From Phycisphaerales bacterium (lineage in GTDB: Bacteria > Planctomycetota > Phycisphaerae > Phycisphaerales > UBA1924): DNA of 64,000 nucleotides. The notes under the pieces are model-generated. The model was not told the DNA's origin and ran no database searches. It saw only the letters and a program-made list of their open reading frames with translations. The position numbers were made by a program, and so were the translations under genes. Every line of letters begins with the position of its first letter. Within the stretch, counting starts at the first letter, position 1. Shown one piece after another: positions 44,405-54,034 of the stretch. The DNA lies in NCBI GenBank assembly GCA_029260395.1, contig JAJDDJ010000013.1, forward strand, positions 186,001-250,000, written 5' to 3'.

Positions 44405-45166
44405 ATGACGACCAAGCACCTCATCAAGAACGCACGGACTCTTACTGCATCGGCGGTCCTCCTCGGAGCGGGCGGCATGGCTTCCGCCGCCTTGACCACC
44501 ATCACGTGGCTCGATATGTCGCCCACGCCCTTCAACTCGCCCGTGCCGAACAACTCGAACTACTTTGTTCCCGGCATCGGGAACGTCAACGTGACGTATT
44601 CCATCCCGAGCGACTTCGTCCACGGGCGGATCACCAACCCAACCCTCCAAAACGGCTCGATCACCAGCGGCCCGAACACATGGAACTGGGGTGCCCACGA
44701 GCAGCTCGCTGCCACGCTGGCCAGCGGCCCCAATCCCCTCGTGCCGGTGGCGTGGTCGGTGACGTACACCTTCCCGGCTCAGGCCGCGGGCGATGTGTAC
44801 GTCGGTATCTCGGGGCTCGGCGCCACGACCAGCTTTGGCGGCGGCACATCGACCGCGACCGTGAACCAGAACGGCACGTTCGTCGGCGACTGGATCAGCG
44901 GCAACAACTGGGGTGCGACCCAGTTCACCCCGGGCGCTGGCACGTTCTCCATGCAAAACTCGGTGACAGGTCTTGGCGGCGCCGACCCGCACTGGAACAC
45001 CGAACTGGGTGTCGTGCGCATCGACGACTCACTCAGTTCGCTGACCATCCACTACTCCACGCTCCGTGGTGACGGCGTCGGGGGCAACATCGGCTTCGTG
45101 CCGGCTCCCGCCTCGGCGATGGTCATGGGCCTGGCGGGCGTCGCCGTCTCGCGTCGCCGCCGCTGA
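44405..45166 (+). CDS. secreted protein with PEP-CTERM-like sorting tail
   Basis: 253-residue exported protein without a named family. An N-terminal signal (TLTASAVLLGAGGMASA) and a C-terminal VPAPASAMVMGLAGVAVSRRRR tail (P-A-P, hydrophobic helix, four arginines) bracket a beta-rich domain rich in Asn, Thr and Gly (TWLDMSPTPFNSPVPNNSNY, VSVTYTFPAQ-like strands). AAGGAGA precedes the ATG at ideal spacing. A GC-rich leader with CCGGC/GCCGG and CCCCGCGGGG inverted repeats lies just upstream, and a strong terminator follows at 45199, so it is monocistronic. Confidence 0.82.
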   Translation: MTTKHLIKNARTLTASAVLLGAGGMASAALTTITWLDMSPTPFNSPVPNNSNYFVPGIGNVNVTYSIPSDFVHGRITNPTLQNGSITSGPNTWNWGAHEQLAATLASGPNPLVPVAWSVTYTFPAQAAGDVYVGISGLGATTSFGGGTSTATVNQNGTFVGDWISGNNWGATQFTPGAGTFSMQNSVTGLGGADPHWNTELGVVRIDDSLSSLTIHYSTLRGDGVGGNIGFVPAPASAMVMGLAGVAVSRRRR

Positions 45167-45198
45167 TTCTCGCCTGTCATCGGCACGCTTCAGTACAG

Positions 45199-45235
45199 CC
45201 GCCCGCTCAGCGATGAGCGGGCGGTTTGTTGTTAC
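45199..45235 (+). terminator. rho-independent terminator
   Basis: A perfect 10-bp GC-rich stem CCGCCCGCTC/GAGCGGGCGG (45199-45208 with 45215-45224) with loop AGCGAT is followed by TTTGTTGTT. It lies 33 bp after the stop of the sorted-protein gene. Confidence 0.9.
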
Positions 45236-45378
45236 GCACTCGCAGTGAGGGGGAGTGGAGGCTGTCGCGAGCAACTGCCGTTACATACTCGTGGCAAACC
45301 TGAGACCCCACCGGCTTGTACCACACCTTGGAACGACACCAGGTGCCACCACGCGCCAGAAAGGGGTCTCACGTGCCC

Positions 45379-46749
45379 ATGAACCGGACCGCCCGCCTCG
45401 TCTTTTTTCCGATCACCGCTTGTTCACTCATCGCAGCCAGCGCGTGGGGGCAGGCAGCACCGCCAGCGAACCACGAGGCGGGGGCCGACCCGGTCTCGGT
45501 GGCGCCGATCGCGGCCCACGATGGGCCGGTCGTGCAGATCGCCCTGCTGCTCGACACCTCCAACAGCATGGATGGGCTGATCGATCAGGCCAAGGCCGCG
45601 CTGTGGGCAATCGTCAACGACCTGACGCTCGCACGCGATGCTCACGGCGCAGTGCCGCAGATCCAGATCGCCATTTACGAGTACGGCAACGACAGCATCT
45701 CCGCATCGGTTGGGTTCGTTCGCCAACGCACGCCGTTCACCACGGACCTGGACCTCGTCAGCGGGCAGTTGTTCGGGCTCCGCACCGATGGCGGGTCGGA
45801 GTTCTGCGGCCGGGCGATTCAGACCGCTGTCGCCGATCTTGACTGGTGGCTTGGCGATACGGATGCCGACATCTTTGATGTGCTTCAGGAAGGGGAGCCC
45901 GCCAAGCCGCTTGACCGAGCCGCACTCGACGCCATCAAGACGGGGATCGAGAGACCCAGGAAGCCTCGCGATCCCGGCGACATGCTGCGGCATGTGGACG
46001 CGAACGTTGTGCGCATGCTCGTGATCGCGGGCAATGAGCCGTTCAACCAGGGACGCGCGGCGTACCAAGAGGCCATCGCCTCGGCCAGAGCACTCGGGAT
46101 CACAGTCAGCACCATTCACTGCGGCGACCGCGAGACCGGGATCGCCGGCCAGTGGCAGCACGGCGCGAAGCTGGGAGGCGGGCTTTACGCGCACATCGAT
46201 CAGAACGAGTCGGCCGTCGAGCCGCCTACGCCGTTCGATGCGAAGATCTCGCAGCTCAACAACGAGCTTAACACCACCTACCTCGCGTTTAATCGAGCAC
46301 CCGCAAGCCGGGCGCGAGAAGCGCAGCTTGAGGCCACTCGCCAGAACGACGGCGCTGGACTCGGGGCGAAGAGCGCCCCCGCGCGGGCGGGCAGCAACTA
46401 CGCCAACGGACACTGGGATGTCGTTGATGCTGTCAAGCGAGACGGCAAGGAATTGGACGCTGTACCGGAACAGGAATTGCCGGCGGAACTCGCGGAACTC
46501 TCGGCTGATGAACGCAAGGCCAAGATCGACGGCTTGTGGCAGAAGCGACGCGACATCCAGGCGCAGATCAACGAGCAAGCCAAGCAGCGTGCTGCGTTTG
46601 TTCAAGAGCACTTCAGGCAAAGTGGCGACGAGCGGTTCGACCAGGCGATCGTCCGTGGGCTGCGCCAAACGGCCCGCGCAGCGGGGCTGACGTTCATTGC
46701 TGAGCCGGGTGCGATCGTCGAGGCAGACACCCCATCGGATGACCAATAG
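45379..46749 (+). CDS. secreted von Willebrand factor A-domain protein
   Basis: 456-residue exported protein. The signal is FFPITACSLIAASAWGQ. The VWA domain runs from about residue 50 to 290 with the metal-ion-dependent adhesion site D59-T-S61-N-S63 (VQIALLLDTSNSMDG), a Thr-equivalent in FGLRTDGGSEFCG, and RMLVIAGNEPFNQG. The rest (residues 300-456) is helical and Glu/Arg-rich (KIDGLWQKRRDIQAQINEQA), likely coiled coil, with no transmembrane anchor at the end. A GTG two codons upstream is an alternative start with better spacing from AAGGGG. The binding partner is unknown. Confidence 0.87.
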   Translation: MNRTARLVFFPITACSLIAASAWGQAAPPANHEAGADPVSVAPIAAHDGPVVQIALLLDTSNSMDGLIDQAKAALWAIVNDLTLARDAHGAVPQIQIAIYEYGNDSISASVGFVRQRTPFTTDLDLVSGQLFGLRTDGGSEFCGRAIQTAVADLDWWLGDTDADIFDVLQEGEPAKPLDRAALDAIKTGIERPRKPRDPGDMLRHVDANVVRMLVIAGNEPFNQGRAAYQEAIASARALGITVSTIHCGDRETGIAGQWQHGAKLGGGLYAHIDQNESAVEPPTPFDAKISQLNNELNTTYLAFNRAPASRAREAQLEATRQNDGAGLGAKSAPARAGSNYANGHWDVVDAVKRDGKELDAVPEQELPAELAELSADERKAKIDGLWQKRRDIQAQINEQAKQRAAFVQEHFRQSGDERFDQAIVRGLRQTARAAGLTFIAEPGAIVEADTPSDDQ

Positions 46750-46887
46750 ACGAGCCGAGCCCGCCTCTCGGCCGCGCGCGGGAGTTCCGAGCATCTTGAC
46801 TGTCCCAAGTCTGTCGAACTCTGGCGTGGTGATGGTCCCCTAGTCGGTCGAGCTTGTTGGGCTCTTATTCTTGCAGCTTCTGGCTCT

Positions 46888-47330
46888 TCACGGGCATGGC
46901 CCAATGCGCCCGAGCAGCGCGAGAAAGTCGCCGAAGCTGACCTGACCGTCGGCACCCAGCGTCCCGAAGTCGTCGGCGATGTCATCAAGACACGCGAAGC
47001 CGACGTTCACGAACGCCGGATCGCTTAGGACAGATCCGCATGCGTTGGTGACCTTGCAGTCTTACATGCGCTCGTGGGAGTAATCAGTGACCGCGATGGT
47101 CAGCGTGGTCATGATCTCACCGGGGATGGGGCTGCCTTCAAATCGCCACTGGTGTGAACGCGGACCGGTCCCCGCTGACTCGATGGAGAGTGTGAACGAT
47201 CCCCCGGCCTGTAAGAACTGATCCTCTGGTTGCAGGGTGACAACCGGAGCCACGCAAGGGACGCCCGAGGAGCTCCCGCCGTGCCGGCGTGCCCGTTCGT
47301 CACCCGTCGCACACGCCTCGAGGCTTCAAC
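46888..47330 (-). pseudogene. remnant of an Ig-like, dockerin-tailed secreted protein
   Basis: Reading leftward, one frame encodes PVVTLQPEDQFLQAGGSF and a typical Ig-like continuation (SHQWRFEGSPIPGE, LTIAVTDYSHERM). It then meets TAA at 47062-47064 where relatives would have the Tyr of a Y-x-C motif, and continues in the same frame with DCKVTNACGSVLSDPAF and a full dockerin-like module (IADDFGTLGADG, VSFGDFLALLG) to a stop at 46888. Upstream, the frame is blocked by a TGA near 47325 and there is no signal peptide or N-terminal domain. It looks like a truncated gene with a Tyr-to-stop change. Confidence 0.75.
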
Positions 47331-47692
47331 GATTCGCGTCAGGCGTCTGCGGGCGAAAGTCAGTGGCTGAGTCCAAGGACCCCGCTAAGGGGTCTATCCG
47401 GCGTGCTCCTAGATAGAGCGGCCGGTGGGGGTGTCGGAGTGGGCAGGTCTGTAGCGAGCCAATCGATCAGACCGCAGTGGTTCGCGTAGAACCGGCGACA
47501 TGGGGCTTCGCAGAGAATTGGCATCGGAAGCCCGCGACAGACGCTGGCGAGCATGACCTGCCGGGGTTTCAAACGCATGGATCGGCACGCGAAAGCCCCG
47601 TGGATGCCGAATCGTGTTACGCTGAATGATCGGATGTGCGTCGTGCCATCGAACCGCTTCACGTCGCGATTAAGTAGTACGGAAGGATACGT
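47331..47692. other. intergenic region upstream of the ECF sigma gene
   Basis: No coding frame with the local codon bias is seen. A 6-bp hairpin GACCCC/GGGGTC (47378-47394) is present without a T-tract. The promoter for the sigma-kinase pair should be in the right half, but no element can be placed confidently. Confidence 0.45.
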
Positions 47693-48286
47693 GTGTTCTC
47701 CCAGCGTACCACGACCGCGCTCCTGAATGGCCTGCACGATCCAGCCAACCAAGAGTCGTGGACCGACCTCGATGCCCGCTGCCGGCCGATCATGGTTGGT
47801 GTTGCCCAACGCATGGGACTTACGGACGCTGAGGCCGAAGACGCGGTGCAAGTCACTATGCTCACCTTCATCGAGGCGTACCGGGCGGGTAGGTACGACC
47901 GCGAGCGTGGCCGACTGAGCGCATTCCTGATTACGATCCTGCGTTCTCGGGCCATCGACGCGCGCCGTCAAGCCGTCAAGAGACGCGAGTCCCCGGGTTC
48001 TGTTGAGGCGGTCGAACGATTCGGTCAGACCGACATCGATCGGCTCTGGCTCGATGAACGCCACCTCCAGATTCTTCGCCAAGCCCTTCATGAACTCCGC
48101 GAGAGTGGAGCCGACGGGCGCATGCTCTCCGCGTTTGAGCTGTTCGGTGTTCGAGGTACGGATATTGCAGAGGTCACGCAAAGCCTTGGCATGACACGCG
48201 ATGAGGTCTACAACGCCAAGTACCGCATCACCAAGCGTCTGCAGCCAATCGTGGCTCGCCTCGACGAGCTCTACGAGGATATCTGA
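47693..48286 (+). CDS. ECF RNA polymerase sigma factor
   Basis: 197-residue sigma-70-family ECF factor. Region 2 spans about residues 25-95: DLDARCRPIMVGVAQRMGL, AEDAVQVTMLTFIEAYRAGR (region 2.2/2.3) and RLSAFLITILRSRAIDARRQ (2.4). Region 4 (about 145-190) is divergent, TDIAEVTQSLGMTRDEVYNA, followed by a basic helix. The start is GTG, with GGAAGGA upstream. The stop is followed after one base by the ATG of a kinase with an N-terminal zinc-finger motif, so the two are very likely co-transcribed and the kinase is the probable regulator of this sigma factor. Confidence 0.9.
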   Translation: MFSQRTTTALLNGLHDPANQESWTDLDARCRPIMVGVAQRMGLTDAEAEDAVQVTMLTFIEAYRAGRYDRERGRLSAFLITILRSRAIDARRQAVKRRESPGSVEAVERFGQTDIDRLWLDERHLQILRQALHELRESGADGRMLSAFELFGVRGTDIAEVTQSLGMTRDEVYNAKYRITKRLQPIVARLDELYEDI

Positions 48287-48287
48287 C

Positions 48288-51200
48288 ATGGAGCCGGGCA
48301 TCGGACAGCTCGATGGTACACCTGAAGGATGCCTTGACCTGGCGGTTCTCGACGCGCTGGCTTCGGCTTTGGATCGATCGCCGGAGCCAGCCATTGCTGA
48401 GCACCTGCACAGCTGCGCGCGCTGCCGGGCGATGCTCGATGAGATGCGAAGCGCCAACATCTTTCTGGAGCGGTTTCAGAGTGGCGCTGCGGACCGTGAG
48501 TTCCCGAGCCTGGCGGATTCCGGAACTATCCGGGTTCCCGGATATCAAATCGAGGGGCTGGTGGCTATCGGCGGGCAGGGTGCGGTCTATCGCGCCGTGC
48601 AGGATGGCACCGTGCGAGCGGTGGCGATCAAGGTGCCGCTGGGCGACGCGGTTCGTAAGCCATCCACTCGGTACCGCTTCCAACGTGAGATCGAACTGAC
48701 CGCAAGGCTCGACCACGCGGGCATCGTTCGCGTCATCGGTCCCTGCGAACTCGTCGACGGCCGGGTCGGCTGCGTCATGGAGTTCATCGAGGGCGAGCCG
48801 TTCGACCGATGGGCAGCCGCCCGCGCTGAGCTAGGCCACGCAGCGGTTCGCCGAATCGTCGAAGCCGCTGTACAGGTCGCCGATGCCATCGCCTACGCCC
48901 ACCAGCGCGCGGTGCTCCACCGTGACATCAAGCCCAGCAATGTGATCGTCACCGAGAGCGGCAAGCCGTGCGTGCTCGACTTCGGCCTGGCCAAGGCGCT
49001 GGACGAGTCAGCGCAGAGTTTCGCCACGCTGACTGGAGCCTTCGTCGGGACGATCGCTTACTCCGCCCCGGAGCAAATCATTGAGGGTGCTAACGCGATC
49101 GACATGCGCACTGATGTCTACGCGCTGGGGCTCCTGCTCTACCAGGCCCTGACCGGCAGGCTCCCGTTCACCACGGATGCTCCCACCGCTGAATTGCTCA
49201 GGCAGATCCGCGAGACTCCGCCCCCGCGGCCGTCCTCATTGAACCGTGTCATCGGAGACGAACTCGACGCGGTCCTGTTCAAAGCGCTCGCCAAGGAGAA
49301 GGACCGTCGTTACGCCACGGCCGCCGATTTCCGCGACGACCTGCGCGCCTGGCTCAATGGACGGGCGGTAAGCGCCCGCTTTGATAGCCGAGCGTACATG
49401 CTGCGCAAGTGGCTCCTCCGGTACCGGTGGCCCGTGACGATCACCGCGGCGGCTTTGGCCGCGATAGCGACCACAGGCACGCTCGGGCTGATCGCGCGCG
49501 AGCAGGCATCCCTTGCAAGAACTGCCGATGCCGTCCGCGATGCTCGCGTCATGGAGTCGCACTGGGTTCGCATGGCCGAGGCCCGGTCGGTGGCCATGGA
49601 CAACTTCGAGGCGGGCGAGCGACTGGCGTGGGACGCGCTGCTCGAACCCGAGCCGGTGCTGGTGAAGAACGCGATCGAAGGCATCGAGACACTGGGCAGC
49701 ACGCCGACCAGCGCCGCGTACTGGGCGCTCTGGGAGATCTACCTCCGGTCGCCGGTGGTTTTCAGCGTGCCCGATACCAGCAGGCCGCCCATCGCGTACG
49801 ACGCCACGCTCGACGCGATGGTCACCGGTGAGTGGGATCGCGGCCGGCTCAACTGGTGGGACTGGAAGTCCCGAAGCGTGGTCAAGTCTCTTGAAATCCC
49901 GGAGGGTGCTTCGGGTCTCGGGGGCTTTGGTCTGTTGCCAGACGCCCACTCGGCAGTGCTCGTTTCCCCCAATGGGCGGTGCCATCTCATCGACATGGAC
50001 ACCGGCGCATGGGCCGAAGTTAACGAGAACACCTGGAAACTCGGACTCGCGATGTCAGGCGACCGCCTCGCGATCATCACTGGCAACCAGGCCGGTGAGT
50101 GGCGACTGAACTTATGGAAGGTATCTAAAGAGCAGGCGATAGCGCTGGCCACGCATCTGCTCCCCGGCCCTACTTCAACTATGGCGTTCGAGTCTGCAGG
50201 GCAGTATCTGGCGTTGACGACAGAGGGCGGGGATTTGCTGGTCTTTGGCTCCGAAACCGGAGAGCTGTTGTACCAACGAACCGGCGATCAGGAGCCCCGG
50301 TTCTTGAGGGTGGCCAGCCGTGGGAACCCAGAAGAATTTGTGGTGCTCGGGCTTGACGCGCTGGCGACCTTCAACGCGCGTGATCCCGCCAGCGGGATTG
50401 CGCTCTCTACGCCTCGCTCCCCGATTATGGATGGGGTTCGCTCTTTGACCAGCACGCTGCACAGCGACCGGTACATCATTCTTTCAGACCGCTGGCGAGT
50501 TGCTTTAGGCTTGCGGGCAGGCCCCCTCTCTGAGGGCACACCGATCCCGGCGATCAGCGCCAGCGGTGTCATTCTTTCGGATGACGGCCGGTTTGTTTTG
50601 GGCACGGCCAGGCCCTCGAACCGGGGCTTTGTGCTCGATCTCGATACCACCGGCATCACCCGGCTGCCGCTGCCAGCACCGGTGACCGAGAGCGGGTATG
50701 CAACCGTTTTCGGGCTGGCGTTCTCGCCTGAGAACGACCGGCTCTGGGCCGGCGCAATGGACGGCTCGGTGCGATGCTTCGATCTCGCCAAGCAGGGTGC
50801 GCCCATCGGCGAGACCAGGCATGTCAAGGGCGGAGTCACCGCCCTCCGAATGGTCGGCAGCGAGGCCTTTGTCGGCACGCATGACCTCGGCCAGAACACC
50901 GCGAGGGTGGTGCGGTTGGGAGACGAGCAAACCGAGCTCATAGCGGGCGGGGAGCGTTGGATCCCCGCGATCGAGCTCGAAGCTAACCGGGTGCTCTGGG
51001 CACTCACCGGTAATGGCCACCTTCTCAAGCTCGATGCCTCGGACGGAACGGTGCTCAATGAGACAATGCTGACGCCGTACAGAGATTGGCCCCTCTTCAG
51101 AGCGATGGCAAGAATCCCCGACCGCAAGTGGCTGCTCGTCGGTCCGGCTGGCGACGGCCTCGTTGTGCTCGACCAGGACTCTCTCGAGCCCGTCGCCGCA

Positions 51201-51755
51201 TCGGTCGTCATGCCGCCAATCCGAAAGATCGTGGTCAATCCAGCAGACCCAGATCTCATCGCCACCTCGGGCGACGACGGCATGATCCGGCTGTGGCGCA
51301 TCGAGGATGACCCCACGCCCACGCTCAGGCCCATCAGAGCGTTCGGCGTACACGCGGGCGGTGTCTTCGCGATCGCGTTCAGCCCCGATGGCAAGCTCCT
51401 CGCCTCGGGCGGGGGGACCCCCGAAGCCAGGGATGTCCGGATCTGGGATGCTGCCAACGGCCGCGAGCTCGCGGCTCTCGACCTTTTCGAGTTAGGCGTC
51501 TTTGAGTTGGCGTTCAGCCCCGACGGCCGGTGGCTCGCAGTGGGGGGCGAGGTCGAGCTCAAGAACCCAGAAGCGGGCGGTCAGTTGTTTTTGATCGGCC
51601 TCAAGGCTCCTGACCGGTGCATCGTGGGCAACCTCGAATACCACATCGCCCGGCTCACCGCCGAACTCGGACGCGAGCCATCGCAGGCCGCTGCCCTGCG
51701 AAGGTGGGCCGCAAACGCTGACAGAACCGTCAGCGAGCCCGTCAAAGCCCCCTGA
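48288..51755 (+). CDS. membrane Ser/Thr protein kinase with N-terminal anti-sigma-like zinc finger and C-terminal WD40-like repeats
   Basis: 1155-residue protein. Residues 36-50 carry H39-x3-C43-x2-C46 (HLHSCARC), the zinc-binding motif of ZAS anti-sigma factors. A Hanks-type kinase follows at about 85-360: IGGQGAVYRAV loop (its first Gly replaced by Ala), AIKVP with Lys115, HRDIKPSNV with Asp213, LDFGLA with Asp231, and APEQ. One transmembrane helix lies at about 381-403. The outer 700 residues form repeated blades, clearest at the end (VFAIAFSPDGKLLASGGG, VRIWDAANGRELA, FELAFSPDGRWLAVGG), a WD40-type propeller. It directly follows the ECF sigma gene. The layout suggests an outside sensor controlling the sigma factor. 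Confidence 0.92.
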   Translation: MEPGIGQLDGTPEGCLDLAVLDALASALDRSPEPAIAEHLHSCARCRAMLDEMRSANIFLERFQSGAADREFPSLADSGTIRVPGYQIEGLVAIGGQGAVYRAVQDGTVRAVAIKVPLGDAVRKPSTRYRFQREIELTARLDHAGIVRVIGPCELVDGRVGCVMEFIEGEPFDRWAAARAELGHAAVRRIVEAAVQVADAIAYAHQRAVLHRDIKPSNVIVTESGKPCVLDFGLAKALDESAQSFATLTGAFVGTIAYSAPEQIIEGANAIDMRTDVYALGLLLYQALTGRLPFTTDAPTAELLRQIRETPPPRPSSLNRVIGDELDAVLFKALAKEKDRRYATAADFRDDLRAWLNGRAVSARFDSRAYMLRKWLLRYRWPVTITAAALAAIATTGTLGLIAREQASLARTADAVRDARVMESHWVRMAEARSVAMDNFEAGERLAWDALLEPEPVLVKNAIEGIETLGSTPTSAAYWALWEIYLRSPVVFSVPDTSRPPIAYDATLDAMVTGEWDRGRLNWWDWKSRSVVKSLEIPEGASGLGGFGLLPDAHSAVLVSPNGRCHLIDMDTGAWAEVNENTWKLGLAMSGDRLAIITGNQAGEWRLNLWKVSKEQAIALATHLLPGPTSTMAFESAGQYLALTTEGGDLLVFGSETGELLYQRTGDQEPRFLRVASRGNPEEFVVLGLDALATFNARDPASGIALSTPRSPIMDGVRSLTSTLHSDRYIILSDRWRVALGLRAGPLSEGTPIPAISASGVILSDDGRFVLGTARPSNRGFVLDLDTTGITRLPLPAPVTESGYATVFGLAFSPENDRLWAGAMDGSVRCFDLAKQGAPIGETRHVKGGVTALRMVGSEAFVGTHDLGQNTARVVRLGDEQTELIAGGERWIPAIELEANRVLWALTGNGHLLKLDASDGTVLNETMLTPYRDWPLFRAMARIPDRKWLLVGPAGDGLVVLDQDSLEPVAASVVMPPIRKIVVNPADPDLIATSGDDGMIRLWRIEDDPTPTLRPIRAFGVHAGGVFAIAFSPDGKLLASGGGTPEARDVRIWDAANGRELAALDLFELGVFELAFSPDGRWLAVGGEVELKNPEAGGQLFLIGLKAPDRCIVGNLEYHIARLTAELGREPSQAAALRRWAANADRTVSEPVKAP

Positions 51756-51822
51756 ATCCCTGGTTCGGCACAGTAAATTTTCTTGCTGGCTGTTGCGAGA
51801 TCGGTCCCTGAGCTTCGGAGTA

Positions 51823-51852
51823 CCTGCGTAAGCAGGGCCCGATTGCCGGGCC
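51823..51852 (+). promoter_or_regulatory. double hairpin in the leader of a sorted-protein gene
   Basis: CCTGC-GTAA-GCAGG (51823-51836), a stem with a GNRA-type tetraloop, runs into GGCCCG/CGGGCC (51836-51852). It lies 31 bp before the ATG at 51884. The first hairpin resembles H4 of the pilin leader (CCCCTG...GCAAGCAGGGG). Confidence 0.45.
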
Positions 51853-51883
51853 GATTCGCAAACCAGAACTCAGGAGGTTCACC

Positions 51884-53170
51884 ATGCAACGCACGACCAC
51901 CACTCTCGTACTGCTCGCACTCGCTGGCTCGGCTGGCACTGCCCTCGGCCAGTTCGCCCCCGTCTTCACGTCCCTTGGCTACGACGAGGGCATGGTCTCC
52001 GCGGTCCCCATCGGGGTTTCGCCCGATGGCAAACTCATCCCCTGCAAAGCCATCGACGAGAAGGGCGTCCAGGGCGACCGCGTCGAGGGCGCCGCGGTGT
52101 GGACCAACGGCCAGTTCTACCACATGCCTACGCCCACCGACGACTTCGGCAACTTCCAAGACGTCGTGAGCTACCAGTTCCGCCATATCCCCGGCCCCGA
52201 GCGGGGGCAGACCATCCCAGGCATCGACATTATCTTCGAGAAAACGCCCAGCAGTAAGGCCGCCTACTGGGACACACGTGGGTCCGACGAGGGGGTGATC
52301 GTCGAACTCGACAACTCTTGGGGTGTAGACAGTTGGTCCACCAACGCAAGCGCCAACGGCTCCTTCATCGCGGGCGCTCTCTACGGCGACATCGACGGCC
52401 AAGGCGTCTCGCGCCACGCGGCCAAGTGGGTCAACGGCGGAACCGCTGAACGGATGCCCGTCCCCGTTGGCACGCGAGCCTCGGAGGTCTGGTGGACTTC
52501 CGACGACGGAAATATTGCTTGCGGCGCTATCGGCGAGCGGGGCATGTCAAGCGAGCAGCCCAAACCCAAGCCCGCTGACACCACCACGCAGAAGGGCATG
52601 ATATGGGACATCCCGGGCGACACCTACCGCGTGGTCGAGCCTTCGTCCGTGGGTGCAGAATCGCTGGTGTTCGCGCAGATGACCCCCGACGGGTCGAAGA
52701 TTCTCACCTGGTCGTGGCACGCTGACGACACCACCAAGGGCGGCCTGTTCGATGTCGCCTCTGAAAGCTACACGCTGCTCGATGCAGGTGACATCAACCA
52801 GGATGGTCAGATCAACTTGTTCGACCGCCACGACTCCGCCGTCTACGCCACCTCTGCCGATGCCGAGATCATCGGCGGGTCTTACACACTTCTGGGCGGG
52901 GAAGAAGCTGCCGCCATCTGGCTTGCCGACGGCGGCATCTACGAGATGCACGACCTGCATGACTACGTTTCTAACCTTGGAATGAGCGGCGAAGCCGGCT
53001 GGCAGTTCGGCGCGATCACCGGGATTTCCGCAGACGGTTCGGTCCTCGTCGGCTGGGGCATCGATCCGGACGGGAACACCGGGGGCTGGCGGATCACCAT
53101 CCCATCGCCCGCGTCCGCCGGCCTGCTCGGGCTCAGCGGCCTGCTCGCGGCCCGGCGTTCGCGAAGCTGA
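51884..53170 (+). CDS. secreted beta-propeller-like protein with sorting tail
   Basis: 428-residue exported protein. Signal LVLLALAGSAGTALGQ; C-terminal IPSPASAGLLGLSGLLAARRSRS tail (P-S-P, hydrophobic helix, basic end). The body has repeats of the HAF type (AAYWDTRGSDEGVIVEL, AAKWVNGGTAERMPVPVG, AAIWLADGGIYEMHDL), in which short strands carry W and G residues, often seen in PEP-CTERM proteins. A dockerin-like calcium loop, DINQDGQINLFDRHD, lies near residue 305. GGAGG gives a good ribosome site. It follows the kinase gene by 128 bp on the same strand. Confidence 0.82.
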   Translation: MQRTTTTLVLLALAGSAGTALGQFAPVFTSLGYDEGMVSAVPIGVSPDGKLIPCKAIDEKGVQGDRVEGAAVWTNGQFYHMPTPTDDFGNFQDVVSYQFRHIPGPERGQTIPGIDIIFEKTPSSKAAYWDTRGSDEGVIVELDNSWGVDSWSTNASANGSFIAGALYGDIDGQGVSRHAAKWVNGGTAERMPVPVGTRASEVWWTSDDGNIACGAIGERGMSSEQPKPKPADTTTQKGMIWDIPGDTYRVVEPSSVGAESLVFAQMTPDGSKILTWSWHADDTTKGGLFDVASESYTLLDAGDINQDGQINLFDRHDSAVYATSADAEIIGGSYTLLGGEEAAAIWLADGGIYEMHDLHDYVSNLGMSGEAGWQFGAITGISADGSVLVGWGIDPDGNTGGWRITIPSPASAGLLGLSGLLAARRSRS

Positions 53171-53202
53171 ATGTCAACACCCTGCTACCAAAGGAAATCA
53201 TC

Positions 53203-54006
53203 ATGGACACCAGATTCACGCTCTTGCTTTTCGCTGCGGTAACCGGCACGGCTCAAGCTCAGACCTTCCTCATCACTCAGGGGAGCACCTTCTACCGTTA
53301 CACCGCCGGCACCACCCAGACCTTCGTGCTCCCGAATCCCATCACGGGCCTGACGACCGTTCCCACCAGCATGACCGCGGGCAACCTGAATGGTGGCGCT
53401 GGCCCGGGAGAGATTCTTGCAGTCGCAAACGGCGACGGCGGGAACCTCACGTACCGGCTCGACACCCCGCTCGGCACGCCCTCGCTCACTCAGGTCGGCG
53501 TCATGGGTGGTGGCGGCAACAACTCGCCGTGCTTCGCCAACGGGCAACTCTACGGCGTGCTCCTCGGCGTCAACTTCCTCGAGTACAACTCCGCGACGCT
53601 CGTTGCCAACACCACGTGGAACACCGGCGTGTTCGGTGGCTCCGGTGGGCTCGTACACAACGGAGGCAACAACTTTCTGTTCGTCGAGGGCCTCAACGAC
53701 GCCGTGTACGGCTACACGATTGGCAGCACCGCGTCGTCCGTCGGCCCGCTCGGCATCGACATCGAGAACAGCTCGCTCGAGGCCTACCAGGGTGTCATTT
53801 ACGCCGCACTTGGACGGGTTGATACCGGGCAACTCGTCCTTGGCACCATCAGCGCCACGACCGGATCGTTTACCCAGATCGATGTCATCGACAGCTACCG
53901 GGGCGAGTCGATCGGTCTGGCCGTCGTTCCCACGCCCATCACACTCGCACCCGTTGCCGCAGCCAGTCTCGGCTTCGCCCGTCGCAGCCGCCGCAACACC
54001 CTCTAG
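53203..54006 (+). CDS. secreted protein with sorting tail
   Basis: 267-residue exported protein of unknown function. The signal is LLLFAAVTGTAQAQ. The C-terminal tail is VVPTPITLAPVAAASLGFARRSRRNTL (P-T-P, hydrophobic helix, basic end). The middle contains short beta repeats with Gly, Asn and Thr (GNLNGGAGPGEILAVANGDG, GGLVHNGGNNFLFVEGLNDA), probably a small propeller. It begins 32 bp after the previous gene and precedes a third member of the same kind, so the three are likely one operon. Confidence 0.78.
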   Translation: MDTRFTLLLFAAVTGTAQAQTFLITQGSTFYRYTAGTTQTFVLPNPITGLTTVPTSMTAGNLNGGAGPGEILAVANGDGGNLTYRLDTPLGTPSLTQVGVMGGGGNNSPCFANGQLYGVLLGVNFLEYNSATLVANTTWNTGVFGGSGGLVHNGGNNFLFVEGLNDAVYGYTIGSTASSVGPLGIDIENSSLEAYQGVIYAALGRVDTGQLVLGTISATTGSFTQIDVIDSYRGESIGLAVVPTPITLAPVAAASLGFARRSRRNTL

Positions 54007-54034
54007 CCATCACACCACACACAAGGAGACTGAG

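Noticed and set aside
47377..47395. GACCCC/GGGGTC hairpin upstream of the sigma gene
   Set aside because: Short stem without T-run on either strand and far from the start codon; noted only in the intergenic entry.
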